From Bursaphelenchus xylophilus (Eukaryota; Nematoda; Chromadorea; Rhabditida; Aphelenchoididae), in assembly GCA_904066235.2 (NCBI GenBank), contig CAJFCV020000005.1:9729501-9793500 (forward strand): a DNA stretch of 64,000 nt, given 5' to 3'. Every line of letters begins with the position of its first letter. Positions within the stretch are counted from its first letter, which is position 1. Under the pieces are notes generated by a model. It was not told the origin of the DNA, made no database searches, and saw only the letters and a program-made list of their open reading frames with translations. Positions 13,653-26,993 of the stretch are shown here, piece after piece. Both the position numbers and the translations under genes were made by a program.

Positions 13653-14101
13653 CAAGGGAAGTACCCCAAGTGCGAAGCTCAGATTTTGATAAAACTTGGC
13701 ACAAATTTAGAATGATTTTTTCTAAAATATATGCGAGAATCCTAGCTCGCGCTTTGCAGAAACAACCGAGATTTTTAGATGGAAAGTCGGCGAAAATTTA
13801 GGACTTTTTGCCGAATTTCGGCACGAAAAGTTTCATGCCTATTTCTACCGTAAAGGATAATGTTTCTACAAAAAATCAAATTTTTCCACACGAAACTAGC
13901 AAAGTTATGGCCAAAAAATGTTTTTCTCTCCGACCGCTCTCCGCGATTAGCGTGCTCTCTCGGCGGCAAAAATCGTTCGATATCTCGGCGGCGCCCGCAA
14001 AGCGCGAGCTAAAACTTTCAGGAATTGATGTTTAGTCCATACCCGACGTGTGTGCAAAATTTAAAGAAAATCTGAGCGTCGCACTTGGGGTACTTCCCTT
14101 G
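13653..14101 (+). mobile_element. MITE, 449 bp, TAA target duplication
   Basis: The element runs from CAAGGGAAGTACCCCAAGTG to the inverted CACTTGGGGTACTTCCCTTG. It is flanked by a perfect TAA direct repeat (13,650-13,652 and 14,102-14,104). Its length equals that of the copies at 16,188 and 28,217. It has no transposase frame. The short terminal repeats and 3-bp target duplication are closest to PIF/Harbinger-type MITEs; that assignment is inference. Confidence 0.88.
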
Positions 14102-14188
14102 TAAATTTAAAAATTTTAAAACGTATTCGAGACCTTTATTTTGCGATTTGTGGAAACCACAGCCACTTTTAAGCCTGAAAAATAAATT

Positions 14189-14223
<35 letters not shown>

Positions 14224-16187
14224 GTTCAAAATTTTCATAATTTAAACTAAGACCTACATTTTAATCAACAATTTTAACCTTAAAAAATCCCAAAAATAGC
14301 AAAATAAAGTGAAACATGAGGTGAAACCTGTAGCAATAAAAGCCTCTTTCTTTCCTACAGTTTTCCCTCTCTTTCTTGTTTCTTTTTGTTTTCCGCCCTC
14401 AGGGTCACTTGAAGCCACAAAACTTCTTAGTCGATGGATATCTCAAAGCTCCCACTTGGTTTCGTTCTTTCACGCTTCCTCAAGTGTTTCTCCAAAAATG
14501 GAGGCAATCCACAAAAATAAGAAAATTAATAAGGAAGATGAGGGAAGATGTTGCAGATTATTATAGTTTAGTAATGAAGATTGGGCATGGTATTAATGAG
14601 ATTAAAAAAAATTAGAAATTTAGAAAAAAAAATTTTTTGACATTTCGTTATTGGAAAAATAGAAAGTTTAAAAAATCTTAAAAAAGTCCATAAATTATGG
14701 AAACAAATTTATTTCGCACCGGGAATTCACTGTGGAGACAAAAATGTGTAAGTAAAAATTTGACGAAATGCCACAAATTTTATTGGAAAATTTTTCTTGA
14801 CGATTTTCAAAAACTTAACTCCTGTGCTTCGACAGAAAAAAAAGACTGTTCAAAAAACAAATCTAGATCCAAAATAAACAAGAAAACCATGAGAACATCA
14901 ATCCGTGTCAATGAGAAGTCACGGAAACGCAGCGTTAAGTGGGCCAAATCGAGGAGTACTTGATACAAAAGGTAAAATAGAAGAAAATGGGGTGAATATG
15001 GGGCAAATGGGAAACAAAAGTAGGTTTTATTGTAATAGAGTTAGTTTACACGGGACGTTGTGAAAGTTCAAGGGACCAAAATAATTTTTAATATTTTTGG
15101 GTTAAAATACGATGTAAAAAAATAGTTGCTTTTTAAGCATTTTTTCGTATGTCAGGAAACCTTAAAAAAATCTCGAAATATATAAGAAACATTATTTCGG
15201 TATTTTAGCGGTCGTATTTTAATATCTGCTAAATTTTTAAAATTTCAAAAATTTTAGAAAAAAATCAATCCTCCCCCCAAAAAAGTACAATTATTGCTGC
15301 TAATAAGCTCCCGCTTATTCAGTAATATTCTTAATCCCAAAATCCCTCAAGCTCAATGAAAAAAGTCCAGAAAGTAAGACCCAAAAATTGACCGCTAACT
15401 TCTAATTTGCGCGACGCGAAGCGACCAAAAAAACGTTTACAGGAAAAACAGAAAAAAGATGGAAAGCGATTCGATTGGAACCAGTCGGGAAAACCGTTAG
15501 AAACGCGCAAAAATGGACAAAAGACGACCAAAAAAAGGGGGGGGGGTGGCTCGATGGACTCAAATTATAGCCCATAAAATAACCTGATTTGGGATTGTAT
15601 TCAAATCGATTAGAGCCCTCGTTTCCATTGATTTCCTTTCATCGGGCTTTTGTTGAGGGGAGAAAATGGAATTTTGGAAAGCGTCTTTTGGATGGGGACT
15701 ATTTCGGGAGAGGATACTGTAGTAAAAAATAGGGCTAAAAATATTATGTTTGGAACGATTTTTTTGTTGTTCGGAAACAAGAAATAATGTGAAATTAAAA
15801 TTTTTAAAAGTATGCCGGGTTGTTGCTTTGTTGACCGAGCTTTCAATACACAAGCGACTTTTTTTATTTTTTGCGATTTTTTGGATAAAAAATAAGTAAA
15901 ACATGCTGAAAAAATATAAAGAATCTTTAAAAAATACACGTATTTTTGGAGATTCTTTGATTTCCTTCGACAACACCACTCTATCAAAACAAAAAAGTAA
16001 GAAATCAATTTTCAATTTATACTTCCCAAGTTCTTTTATTATCATGCCCAAAAAAAAGGATTTTTTCACGTTGACACGTATGGTTTGCCACTGAAAAATA
16101 AAAGTTTGTATTTTTGAAAAATCATTTTGTGCACTGAAGAAATTCTTTACTTGGCCTCGAAGTGAAAAAAATGCATATTTTGGCTTA

Positions 16188-16636
16188 CAGGGGAAGTACT
16201 CCAAGTGCGACGCTCAGATTTTGATGAAACTTGGCACAAATTTAGAATAATTTTTTCTAAGACATATGCGAGAATCCTAGTTCGCGCTTTGCAGAAACAA
16301 CCGAGATTTTTAGATCAAAAGTCGGCGAAAATTTAGGAGTTTTTGCCGAATTTCGGCACAAAAAGTTTCATGCCTATTTCTACCGTAAAGGATAATGTTT
16401 CTACAAAAAATCAAATTTTTCCGCACAAAACTGCCAAATTATGGCCAAAAAAGCGCTTTTTTCTCTGACCGCTCTCCACGTTGAGCGTGCTCTCTCGGCG
16501 GCAAAAATCGTTCTATATCTCGGCGGTGCCCGCAAAGCGCGAGCTAAAACTTTCAGGAATTGATATTTAGTCCATACCCGACGTGTGTGCAAAATTTAAA
16601 GAAAATCTGAGCGTCGCACTTGAAGTACTTCCCCTG
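16188..16636 (+). mobile_element. MITE, 449 bp, TTA target duplication
   Basis: The ends are CAGGGGAAGTACTCCAAGTG and the inverted CACTTGAAGTACTTCCCCTG, with a perfect TTA direct repeat outside (16,185-16,187 and 16,637-16,639). The interior is nearly identical to the copy at 13,653, so this is a fairly recent insertion of the same family. Confidence 0.88.
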
Positions 16637-17401
16637 TTAATAGAGGCTCGCACTTAACGGTCAAAGAATCTAAAAAACCCTAAAAAATGTGGAAATTTGA
16701 ATTTAAAAAAAACCTTTTTTTTTATGAATTTCCAAAAAATCAGCTCAAAACCAAAAGACCCCACTACTAATTTACCCGTGACATAACCCTGAACTCCTTC
16801 CGCAAGAGAACATAACAATCTCCAGCTCTCCGAGTTTCCTTTGACAGACCGATTATTCAATCCCCCTCTTTTTGTGGGTTTATTTGAACTGCGCGAACGA
16901 AACAGAGACCCCTCTACCAACAAATTTTCTGGAGGGAAAAAAGTCGGACAAGGGTCACCAGGAATCGGAACAGCACCGGAAGAAGGGGAGCGCACGAACG
17001 CTACACCAATAGTTCAAAGCTAATTAAAAGAGGCGTGAAATGGAGGCTAAATCTTGAAGGGAGAAGGTGGGGGAAGGTGGGAAGAAAAGTTGAGTCATTT
17101 GGGGCAAGTTCATAAAAAAAAGTTAGTGGAGGTCAGTAGGGCAAATGTCAGGAATGCTGACCTTGAAATTATGGACGAAAAAAATTGTTTTTTCTATTGC
17201 GGAGGGGTGGACAAACTAAAATTGGCACCAAAAATTATCATAGAGACCGAATCTGCGAAATACGAGAAGTCCGGAAATTACATTTTGCAAACAGGAAACA
17301 CACCAAATAAGCCTAAATTTGGTACCAAAAAATGCCAGAACGACCCACAAAATGGTAGCACATAGTATCAGATAGTACTAATTAGTACTGGGAAAACAGT
17401 T

Positions 17402-17745
17402 AACATGATTTTCGAGACCAGCACCTTAGAAAACCCCCGAATATAGTATTTTTGGAAAATTTTCAAAAAATCACTACTTAACAGTACTACTTAAGAAAAA
17501 AGTAACAACTAAAAAAATGAACATGATTTTCGAAATCAGCACCCTCGAAAACCCCTAGATCCAATATTTTTAGAAAAATTTCAAAAGGTTACTTTTTAAC
17601 ACTAATACTTAAGGAAAACTAGTAAAGTTCAGAAAAAATTAACATGATTTTCGAAATCAGCGCCCTCGAAAACCCCTAAATCGAGTATTTATGAAAAAAA
17701 TCAAAAATTGCTACTTTACAGTACTACTTAAGAAAATCGTCTTTT
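17402..17745. repeat. Three-unit tandem repeat, about 120-bp period
   Basis: Units starting at 17,402, 17,520 and 17,641 each begin AACATGATTTTCGA, continue with CAGC.CC...GAAAACCCC and end near 'acagtactacttaagaaaa'. Unit spacing is 118 and 121 bp. No coding capacity is evident. Confidence 0.8.
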
Positions 17746-20700
17746 TCCCCAATCGTCCCAGTTCCAACCAGCTAGTACTACTGGAAAATTCAAAATTTTT
17801 GCCACAAAAATTAATGAAAAAAAACTGATTTTTTTCAACCGATTAGAAAATAAAAAGTTCCAAATCCCACTGAAAAATCGCCTTTACTTTAATCCACCTG
17901 TCTTTTCCGGTAAATCTCCGCTAATCGTCGGAAGGAAGAGCTGAATTTAAGGCTAATTCAACGGCGATTAAAAAGTTTCAATCGAAGGGAAATTGTGTCA
18001 AAATCTGATTCTTTCATTGTCTGTGGAAGGGAAGCGGGTAAATATTAGGTAATAAAAGTCACTGTTAAAACTTGTGTAGGAAACTATTAAGGTAGCAAAG
18101 AGACGTCATATTGATATCTTCATTAAAATGTGGGTTCAAAAAATTTGAAAAAATTTGAAAATTCGAAAAACCGCGCTATGCAGAAGGAACTGATAAAATT
18201 TAAAATCAAAAAATCTCGGTTCTCAAAATTTTTAAACTCCTTACAATTAGAAACGCTTGAAAATCCAGAAATTCAAAAAAATATTTCTAAAATACGTAAA
18301 TCATTATATGTCAAATACATATTATCCTCAGCGACTCGCCTCGCTCATCCCGGATCACCGAAATCCACGAAGATATTCATTAAAAACCGATCATGTTTTC
18401 CTTCATGATGCGCGCAGATCAACGATGCGTTAAACCGGCGTTCCGGAGGATAAATGACCTCTGCAAAAAAAACAATCGTGAAACTTGAGCGGGATCGAAA
18501 ACAACGGCGGAATGTGTTCGAGAAATTCGAGCAATTCGAAACGGAATTCGGGGAAAGGCACGGAACGGAAGCGGTGATAAATTGTGATAAAGTAGAACGT
18601 TCGAAAGTAAAAGGAAGTAAATTCAAAAAAAATAATTTAAAAAATATTTTAGGACATTTTTAACTTGATCTTTGCCGAAATCATCGAGATTTTTTAAGTT
18701 CAAAAATATCAAAAATTTTTTTTTATTTTTTTTACAGCGATCAATAACAATTTATTTTGAGGTATAGAGTACAATATTTCACTCAAAAATAATTTTTTTA
18801 GTGCAAAATCAGCAAAAATGTCACCAAAACAAAGTTTTTCTCTGATCGCCCCTCTTTTTTCCCATGCTCTCTCGCCTTCAAAGATCGTTGAATATCTCGG
18901 CTGCGGCTGCGAAGCAGAAGCTAAGATTTTCAGGAATCGACACACATTATAGACAAACCACAAGCAAAAAATATAAAGTCGATTGAAACGTCTGAGTTCG
19001 AGCACGGGCAGATCAAAGAAGCTTCCGCAAGAACGCGAAAAACATCGATAAAAAATGGTGTTTTTGGAAAGTTGAACCCATATCATCACAAATAATATTC
19101 CCACACGAAAAAACTTGCACTTAGCGAGCGATTTATCAGGTCGCCGCGGCAAATTTTAAACTAAAATGACTTCTGTCTACAAGGAATCTTTCTATAATAC
19201 AAGTTATTTTTGCTCACTTGCAATTTGATGTACGGTGATTTCACTGTATGTTTAAAGCATCTCAAAGTTGTTTTCTAGACAGTAAGCCTAGCAACAAGGA
19301 GTTTTTCCTCAAAATTTCGACATCAGATATAATAATAAGCCTCTTTTCACCTCTTTAAAACGCCTCCTAGCAGTCTCAAATTTCAAAGAAATTCAAATTC
19401 AGCGTACAAAAAAACTTAAAAATAGGATGGTTGTAAATAAAAAGCCCAACTTAGACCTTGATCCGTCTCGAAGGTCACTGTCAATTAATTTGAATTTACA
19501 ACTGCTACTTGTAACAACGGCTGCAGAGGGAAATGAGGTCAAACAAAATTAGGGAATTACTTGGGAATTGAACTAAAAATAAGCCATTCTAGACTATAAA
19601 AATCAGGAATGAACTGGTTGAAAAACGTTGATAGGCCAGCTCATTACGCAATTCATTGATTGCGACATGCGAGTAATGATCATAGGTAATGGAGCTAGGA
19701 TTTTTTAAAAGGGAAAATGTGGTTTTGGAACTTTGATATTATTTTCGTGCTTTTACTAGAAATTTCGAATTTTTTTAAATTTTAGGAAGCTTTAAAAACA
19801 ATTGCTGAATTTTTGGACACGCTCATAAGTCCAGGATGGGAAGCCCTTTTTTTAAACCACTCGTTGCAATCCGATCTCTGAAATTTCAGCTCATGCCAGG
19901 CGTAACCCAGATATCGAACGAAATTTGCGGACGAGAGAGTATGAGAAATAAAGAGAGGTGGTCAGAGAAAAAATTTTTTGATCACATCTCTGCGAATTAT
20001 GCGGTAAAAAATTTTCTTTTAATTGAAATTTGAAATGCCGTCAACTTTCACAAAAATTGCAATAATATCTGCAAAACGCACGGAAGAAGTTGTTTCCCCT
20101 TTGTCGCAGAAAATCGTCATTTTAATTTACTTTCACTGAAGACATCACAACGTTCCCCAAATTTCAAAATTATCCATTCCAACTAAAAATGATCGATAAT
20201 TCCCCAATAATCTAAATTCCAGCGTTTCTTGATTGGCTAATCTAATAACACCCTCAAATTCACCGCTAATTTCATCATAATTTATCTCAAAAATTCGCAG
20301 AATTTTTCAATTTTTTTCAACTTCCTATTACGTAACTACTTTTTTTAATCAAGCTTTTCGGCCAAAAAAATAATACAAAAGTGCATTCTCCACTGTTTGA
20401 AAAGTAATAAAACCCGTGAATTTTATCACCTCCAACCGTTCTCCTGATTCCCTGCCCACAAGAGTGGGCAGGGAAACTGAAGCGATGACAAAGGACTGTC
20501 ATAAAAGCCCGGAGGGAAAATCCATTAAATGGCTTCAGGAAGCCCGAAAATGAAAAGAATCTGGTCGTTAAAATTTTAAACACAAATTTTGACCGCCTTT
20601 TGTACCGTAACTTGTTTGACTATTGCTTTATTTTGAATAAATATTTTTATTAGGCATTGTAAATTCGTTGTAAAAACCGCTAAATGAGAGATTGAAGGGC

Positions 20701-22577
20701 TTATGACCTACTGGGTGGTCAGATAATGCATTAAAATTTCAAAACTGAAAGAACAAAGTAATAAAAATTTACAGTAGAACAACAAATTGTGTGTACAGCG
20801 AAGAACTCTGGAGACTTCATGAGTCAATTTTGCTTGGAAGGAGAGTGTTTTATGCTCAGATTTTGAGCCAGGCTTCAATTTTAGAACAGTTTTTTATGCC
20901 GGATGCGAGACTCCTAGGCCGCGGTTTGCAGAGACGACCGAAGTTTATAGGTCGAAAGTTGTCAATAATGTGTCACTTTCTTCGGATCTGGGCATCACAA
21001 GTTTCACAACTGTTTCTACCGTAGAGTATAATGTTTTTTCAAAAAATAATTTCTCCGCGCGAAACTGGCAAAGACATGGCCAAAAAGGCGTTTTTCTCTG
21101 TGACTTCTCCCCCATTCTTCACCCTCTCTCGGCCACAAAGATCGTTGACCATATTGCCTTCCTTTGAAAAGCGCCAGCTAAAGGTTTTAGGAACCTATAG
21201 CCTACACAAAACCTGTATGCAAAATTCACAGAAGATATAATAGGTGTGAGGTTCACAAAAATGCCCTCAAATCTACCTACGCCCCGTAGATTAAAAGTGA
21301 AACTTTTATCATCAAAAATAAAGCTCGCACGTGAAAGTGCAAAAATCCAGAGAAAAAAGTCGGCGAGCTCACTCTCGGCGCCACTTCGAACAGTTCGCTT
21401 TGAGATTAATCCAATCAATCCACTGGTTTAAAGACGCCCATAAACTGCGGGAGCGTTTTCTCAAACGGACTGCGGCTTAATGTGGAAACTGTTTGTTTGG
21501 TTGCAGAGGTTTTTAAATACGCTGGAATGGAAATTTTGTGACATTTTTTCGAATTTTGAGAGCTTTTTCAAAAAATCTTGGGTTTGAATGCAAGAATGAT
21601 GAATTTTTATATACCAAACATTTAATTAGCTCTAATTTCTCCAGTTTTTAAAAAAAAATAAAAGAAACATGTAAATTGAAGAAATCAATAATTTTTGTGA
21701 CACTTCGTTGAACTTTGAAAAATAGTTGAATTACTCCCAAAAATAATTTTTTATCATTTAGAAATAGTACTCTCACGCATATCAGCCTGTTCGCAAAGTC
21801 TCCAGGAAACAAGTAATAATATAAAAAATCAATAATTTTTGTGACATTTCGTCAAACGTTCCAATCATGGCTCTAGCCATGAAAAAAATTTTAATTCAAT
21901 TTCCCATTTTTTCCTTGCCTGTAATGTTTAAAAAATTGTATATCCACATACATCCACATTCATTTACCCCTCAATTATCCCCTAATTATAAGCCATAAAA
22001 TATCCGAAAACTTCTCTCCGTCCTCCTTTACGACGCAATTATTTCACACTTTTCCTGCGGACAATCAATCTGGACACTTTCGGATGATAAACAAGATGAT
22101 AAGAACGGTTGCCGGGACTTTTATGAGCTGAAAAGCCTCCAACTTTTGTTGATTAAAGCAGTTCGAGTTGGAATGTTTAGATCAAGAAAGTAAAGGTGTG
22201 ATAAAAAAACTTTTGTTTTATGGGAACATACTATCAACAACACAAATGTTTGTGTGACCTAGGAGTACGTTTTATGCGTAGAGTTTTCTTTTGTGTAGAA
22301 ACAAATTTTCGCCCAGAGGGTACGCGAGACGCAGAGAGCAATCAGAGAGAAAAAAATTTTGGCTATACCTTTGCCAGCTTTTTGGTGAAAAAGAAATAAT
22401 TTTTTTTGGGGAAACATTCCCTTTTATGGTAGAACTAAGCACGAAAATTTTCATACCAAAATTTTGCAAGAATATGTTATTTTTTATCAACATTTGATGT
22501 AAAAATCATAGTTGTTTCTGCAAAGCGCGAGGCAGGGATCTCGCTAGTGTCTTACGACAAAATTTCCGCATTTTTAA

Positions 22578-23148
22578 CAAGGAAAGTACTTCTATGGGGT
22601 GTGGAGTTACAGGTCGAGATATATATCAAAAAATTCGCAAAAATTTTCTGATTCAGAATATATAAAAATTAGCTGCCTAATTTTGGTCTATAAACGAGTT
22701 TTATCAATAAATGTATTTCTCGAGGAAAAAAATCTGCGGCAACAAAAGCGCGCTCGGTCTCTTCCTTCGGAAGAGAGCGGTGTGGCCGAGTGGTTAGAGC
22801 GGTAGATTGGAAATCCGAGGGGAGAGGGTTCGATTCTTTTTGCCATACTAGAACCCATTTTTTACATTGGAACTACTTTTAAGGTGTAGTTGTAATCCAA
22901 TTTGATATTTTAAGGCTTGTCAAGGCCTCAGAATTTATTTTAGCACAAAACAAAATTTTTTTATTGGTAAAAACACGGTCAAAAAGACACTTGCATGGTG
23001 TCGCGAGAAAACTTCTGAGGACAAAAACATGTCATCAGACCAAAATTAGGCAGCTAATTTTTATATATTCTGAATCAGAAAATTTTTGCGAATTTTTTGA
23101 TATATATCTCGACCTGTAACTCCACACCCCATAGAAGTACTTTCCTTG
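22578..23148. mobile_element. Fold-back element with 111-bp arms, TAA target duplication
   Basis: The 571-bp element starts CAAGGAAAGTACTTCTATGG and ends with its reverse complement. The arms (22,578-22,688 and 23,038-23,148) are near-perfect inverted copies. TAA flanks both sides (22,575-22,577 and 23,149-23,151). The outer 12 bases match the 449-bp MITE family, while the rest of the arm is unrelated to it. The loop carries a tRNA-Ser-like segment (22,776-22,846). Confidence 0.88.
22776..22846 (+). pseudogene. tRNA-Ser-like segment in the fold-back loop
   Basis: An A-box TGGCCGAGTGG (22,783-22,793) of the Ser/Leu type is followed by a B-box GGTTCGATTC (22,827-22,836). The would-be anticodon loop reads TTGGAAA (anticodon GGA, Ser). 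The anticodon stem has only two or three pairs, the T stem relies on G-T pairs and the acceptor ends do not pair well. I read it as a tRNA-derived sequence that keeps RNA polymerase III promoter boxes, not a working tRNA gene. Confidence 0.6.
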
Positions 23149-24443
23149 TAAAATTTTTTTTGTATTTTTCTAATTTTATAAGTTTTCTTTTAATTTTTGA
23201 AATTATATATTTCAAAAAAAAAATTATTTTTTCGCATTCTCTCCGCCAATTTTGCGCAAAAAAATAAATTTTTTGCAAACGGCTACCCTCCGCGGTGGAG
23301 CCAGGTACGAAGCCTTGCCGCAAAACTTGCCCTCAAAAAAGCCCAAACACGTTGGTCATAGTCAATCAATTGACGTTACAACCCCAATTCCAGCGCCGCA
23401 AAAGGAGATCCAGCCGAACACGAGCAAACCGAGGATAAACTCGTAAACCAAACGAACGATTTCAAGCTGCGTCGAACCACGAATTTGCATAAATCAAAGT
23501 AAATGGCGACGTTTGCATGGGGCAATCAAGAATAAATTATAAAATAATTATTTCCCTTTGTACGTCTCAGCGTAGTATAGGGCCATTAGCAGCCGGTGGG
23601 ATGACATGTAAGGTCAGTGTGACTAAAAACCGGGAGATTGGGGAAAAGTTGTTATAACAGGAATGACAAAGGAGGTACTGTAGTTTTAAGGGCTCTAAAT
23701 TTTTTTGAGGCGGTAAAAATGAGTTTGAGATTTTTTATTTATGAAAAGGTAATATTTCTGGAATTTTTCTACTCAAATTAGGAAATTTAAGTCTCTGAGC
23801 AACTAATTTTTGTAACTAAATTGAAAGGACGCCAATTTAGAAAATCGATAACTTTTTTGACATTTCGTCATAAGTTCCAAAAAATTGAAACTTTGAATTA
23901 TAATCGTTTTGATGGGCGAGAGTATGGAAAACATAAAGAAATAATGAGAAAAAGTCGTTGTTCGTCAAGAATTGGCTAACTTCTAATTGCCTCTATACAT
24001 ATTATAACGTAATTTTAACACAAGAAATCTTAACTCCCAAAAGCTTTTCTTCTTTTTCTACTACAGTAACTCCCATTCCAGTGGAATAAACCTCATCCAC
24101 TATGCACCGCTCGAATCTGCAAAACAAAACCGCTTACAAAAACAAAACCCCCAATTGCTTACGGCTAGTTACCCCATCTTTAATCGCCGTTGTATTGTCG
24201 TCTTCCCCAAGGCAATAAAACCTGCCAGCAAACTAGAGAAGAAGAGTCAAAACAATGTGCATTTACTTGTGCAGTTAGACTTCTGTACAAAGAATGGCAA
24301 GGGACCACAAAATAGATTTGTTATAGAAAGGTTTCGTTGTAGGGGGATTCGTTTTGGCCATGAATTGACTCTTTGAACCTATGAAGCTGTTTGTTACAGA
24401 TAGGTTTTGTAGCACAAGCGTTTGTTGTGCGAAAAACTCTATA

Positions 24444-24563
24444 TAAGTCTGTCGGAAAAATAATGTGGATTCGCCGCAGCAAATCTCAAGCCACGGGTAG
24501 CCGTACGATGTTGGACGATTTAAAAGCTCGACGAATTTACATTATTTTTCCGACAAACTGATA
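24444..24563. mobile_element. Small fold-back MITE, AGTCTGTCGG ends
   Basis: AGTCTGTCGGAAAAATAATG near 24,446 is mirrored by CATTATTTTTCCGACAAACT ending near 24,560, with TA nearby on both sides. A second copy lies at about 26,870-26,993 and a half copy at about 26,686-26,720. It has no coding capacity. Confidence 0.7.
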
Positions 24564-26869
24564 CAACTATCGCCCTTACAACAAAATCTTTCCATAACGA
24601 ACAATTTCAGCGACATCAAGGATAAATTTTAGGCCAAAAACATGAAACTCCGTACAACGACCCCCTCCTATTACAAATATTTTTTTGCCCTTGCCATTCG
24701 TTGTACACAAGCCTGATTGTAGTGTAAATAAAAAAAAAGAAACCGATGAACTGTAAACAACAATAAACACCATTACTGGAAAACATTTTTTTTGGCGATT
24801 TTTTTTCCGCACGCCTCCGGTTTTTCACGTTGTTGCCCTGCGGATTTAATGGGCCGATCAGACCCTTCCTCGAAAAAAATCTCCTTGGCTTTTCGCCGCA
24901 CGAATTTCGGCGCGCTGGATTTACCGGGGATAAAGAGGGAGTTTAGAGCCGGCTGGATCGGACGGGGGGATTTGAGACGATGACAATGACCTTTTTTGTA
25001 TGCTCCATTAAAAAAAGATTAGGAGGGGTGGGATGGGCTGAGGGTACGGTGTGGAAAATAGTGGGAGGTGGGGGATAATGGCATACAAAATATTGGGAGT
25101 AAAGACGAAATTAATGCAAAAGTATGATGCAAGATTTTTTTTTCATCTGCTGTCCTAAAGATATCCATTTTTTCCGAAAACTTTTAGTTAAGAATCTTGT
25201 ACATACCTTCAAAAAATTGGTCTAAAATTAGGTCCTTCAATATTGAACGCTTCTATATAAAGACGTCTTTATCAGCTTATTTGAAACCCCCCTCCAAACC
25301 TTTGAACAAACAAAATTAGTAAAGCAACCGGAATATTCCAACTCCCAATACAATTATTTTTTGAAAAAAACCATCTTATCAAATCCCCCCGAATGGTCAT
25401 TTGTTTATACAAGCGAGAATTCGTTCCCCTCGATAATGACCATAAACAGATTTTTAATGGCGAGGTTAGGTCAACAACAGGGCCAGAGGTTCAAAGGGAA
25501 CTTCAGAGGGTTATGACTTTTTTATCATCGAAATAAATTTGGATGGAACACAAACACAGGCAGAAATAGAGTGGAATTATGTAAAGGCAAAAGTTTATTG
25601 GGTTATAATGTGAAGGTATATAACTGAAAAGTTATTTGGGAACAATCAAACGTAATATTTGGGAAAAAATGTGTGAAATCTTATATACATGAATGCAACA
25701 TTGCAAAATAAGTTCGCGTGGATAACAGTAAATTTCAACTCTAAATCCGAATTCTAGATTATGATCAAAATTTTCATAGATTTTTAAGTCAAAAGCGGGC
25801 AAAATTTTGAGGTTTGCGAATTTTTCGATGACAAAATTCTTACCTATTTCTAAGGTAAAGCATAGCGTTTATGCAAAAAAAATAATCTTTCCCCGCGAAC
25901 ACGGCAAAAATATAGCCAAAACGTTTTTTCTCCCTTCCCGCTCTCCTTTGTTCGCTTACTCCCTCGGGCAGCAAATATCATTCAAAATCTCGGCTGAATT
26001 TGATAAGTTCGAGCTAAAACTTTCTGGAATTTACATAGATTTGTGTGGCTGTATAACGTCCGTATAAAAAACCTGAGCGTCTCACTTGAGACTGTCCCAT
26101 TGTAAAAAATGTTTTCTTTACAACCTATTTGAAAACCTACATAAAAATTCAAAAAAGCCCCTTCCCAAAAAAACCATCCCGGAAAAACAGTTGCCACCTT
26201 GACCCACCCAATTAAAAGTCGAAAACCGCACCTTCACTTCGCACTTTTCCCATTGTTTATCTGTTTTCTAATAACTTTCGCTTTCGCGCGGAAATGCTCA
26301 AAGAAAAAATAATTGTCGGCGATTTTGGGAAATTTTTTTTTTGAAATCGAACTCCATTTCCGTTTTTCCCCTCGGGCGATTCTAATCAAAACTCGTAATG
26401 AAAAAAAGGAATGCCCGTGAACGGCGGCTCGAGGGCAAGAAACGGAGCGATTCCGAGGGGTAAACACGGTGATTTGCATAATGTTTTAGGTTAATGGCGT
26501 TCGGATTTGAATAAATTGGGTTAGTTTTTGGAAATGGTAATCAAGCAAACAGATGGTTTGCCTGGAAAATTGTTCCAGAACCTAAATAAAAACCCGGCTT
26601 TTCTCACAGTGAAAAAAAGTTGAACAGTAAACAAAAAAAATATTTTTCGCCATTTTTGGCGATATTTTTCTTTTATTATATATTTATCAGTCTGTCGGGA
26701 AAATAATGTGGATTTGGTCAAGCTTGTGTATAACGTATTGGAAGGTCAAAAAAATATTTTGTATAAGGAGTGTCTTTGAACGGAATTTCATTTTTGGTCT
26801 AAAATTGATTCTTGAAGTCGCTGAAATTGTTTGTTACAGGCAGGTTTTGTTGTAAGAGGGATCGTTGTA

Positions 26870-26993
26870 CAGTCTGTCGGGAAAGTAATGTGGATTCGTC
26901 GAGCCTTGGAATCCCCCATAATCGCTTGCGATGGCTAGTCGAGGCTCGAGATTTGGACTGCGACAAATCCACATTATTTTCCTGAAAGATTGA
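26870..26993. mobile_element. Small fold-back MITE, second copy
   Basis: It begins CAGTCTGTCGGGAAAGTAAT and ends with a decayed inverted copy (CACATTATTTTCCTGAAAGA). The interior shows a palindromic GTCGAGCCT...GAGGCTCGA core. The half copy at 26,686 shares the left end. Confidence 0.65.

Noticed and set aside
14376..14615. 79-codon plus-strand frame with a piece (HLKPQNFLVDG) resembling a protein-kinase catalytic loop
   Set aside because: No HRD-type residue, no kinase motifs on either side, and a second frame is open across the same stretch. Chance similarity is more likely.
22776..22846. Functional tRNA-Ser gene
   Set aside because: The A and B boxes are good but the anticodon, T and acceptor stems pair poorly, and the segment lies inside a mobile element.
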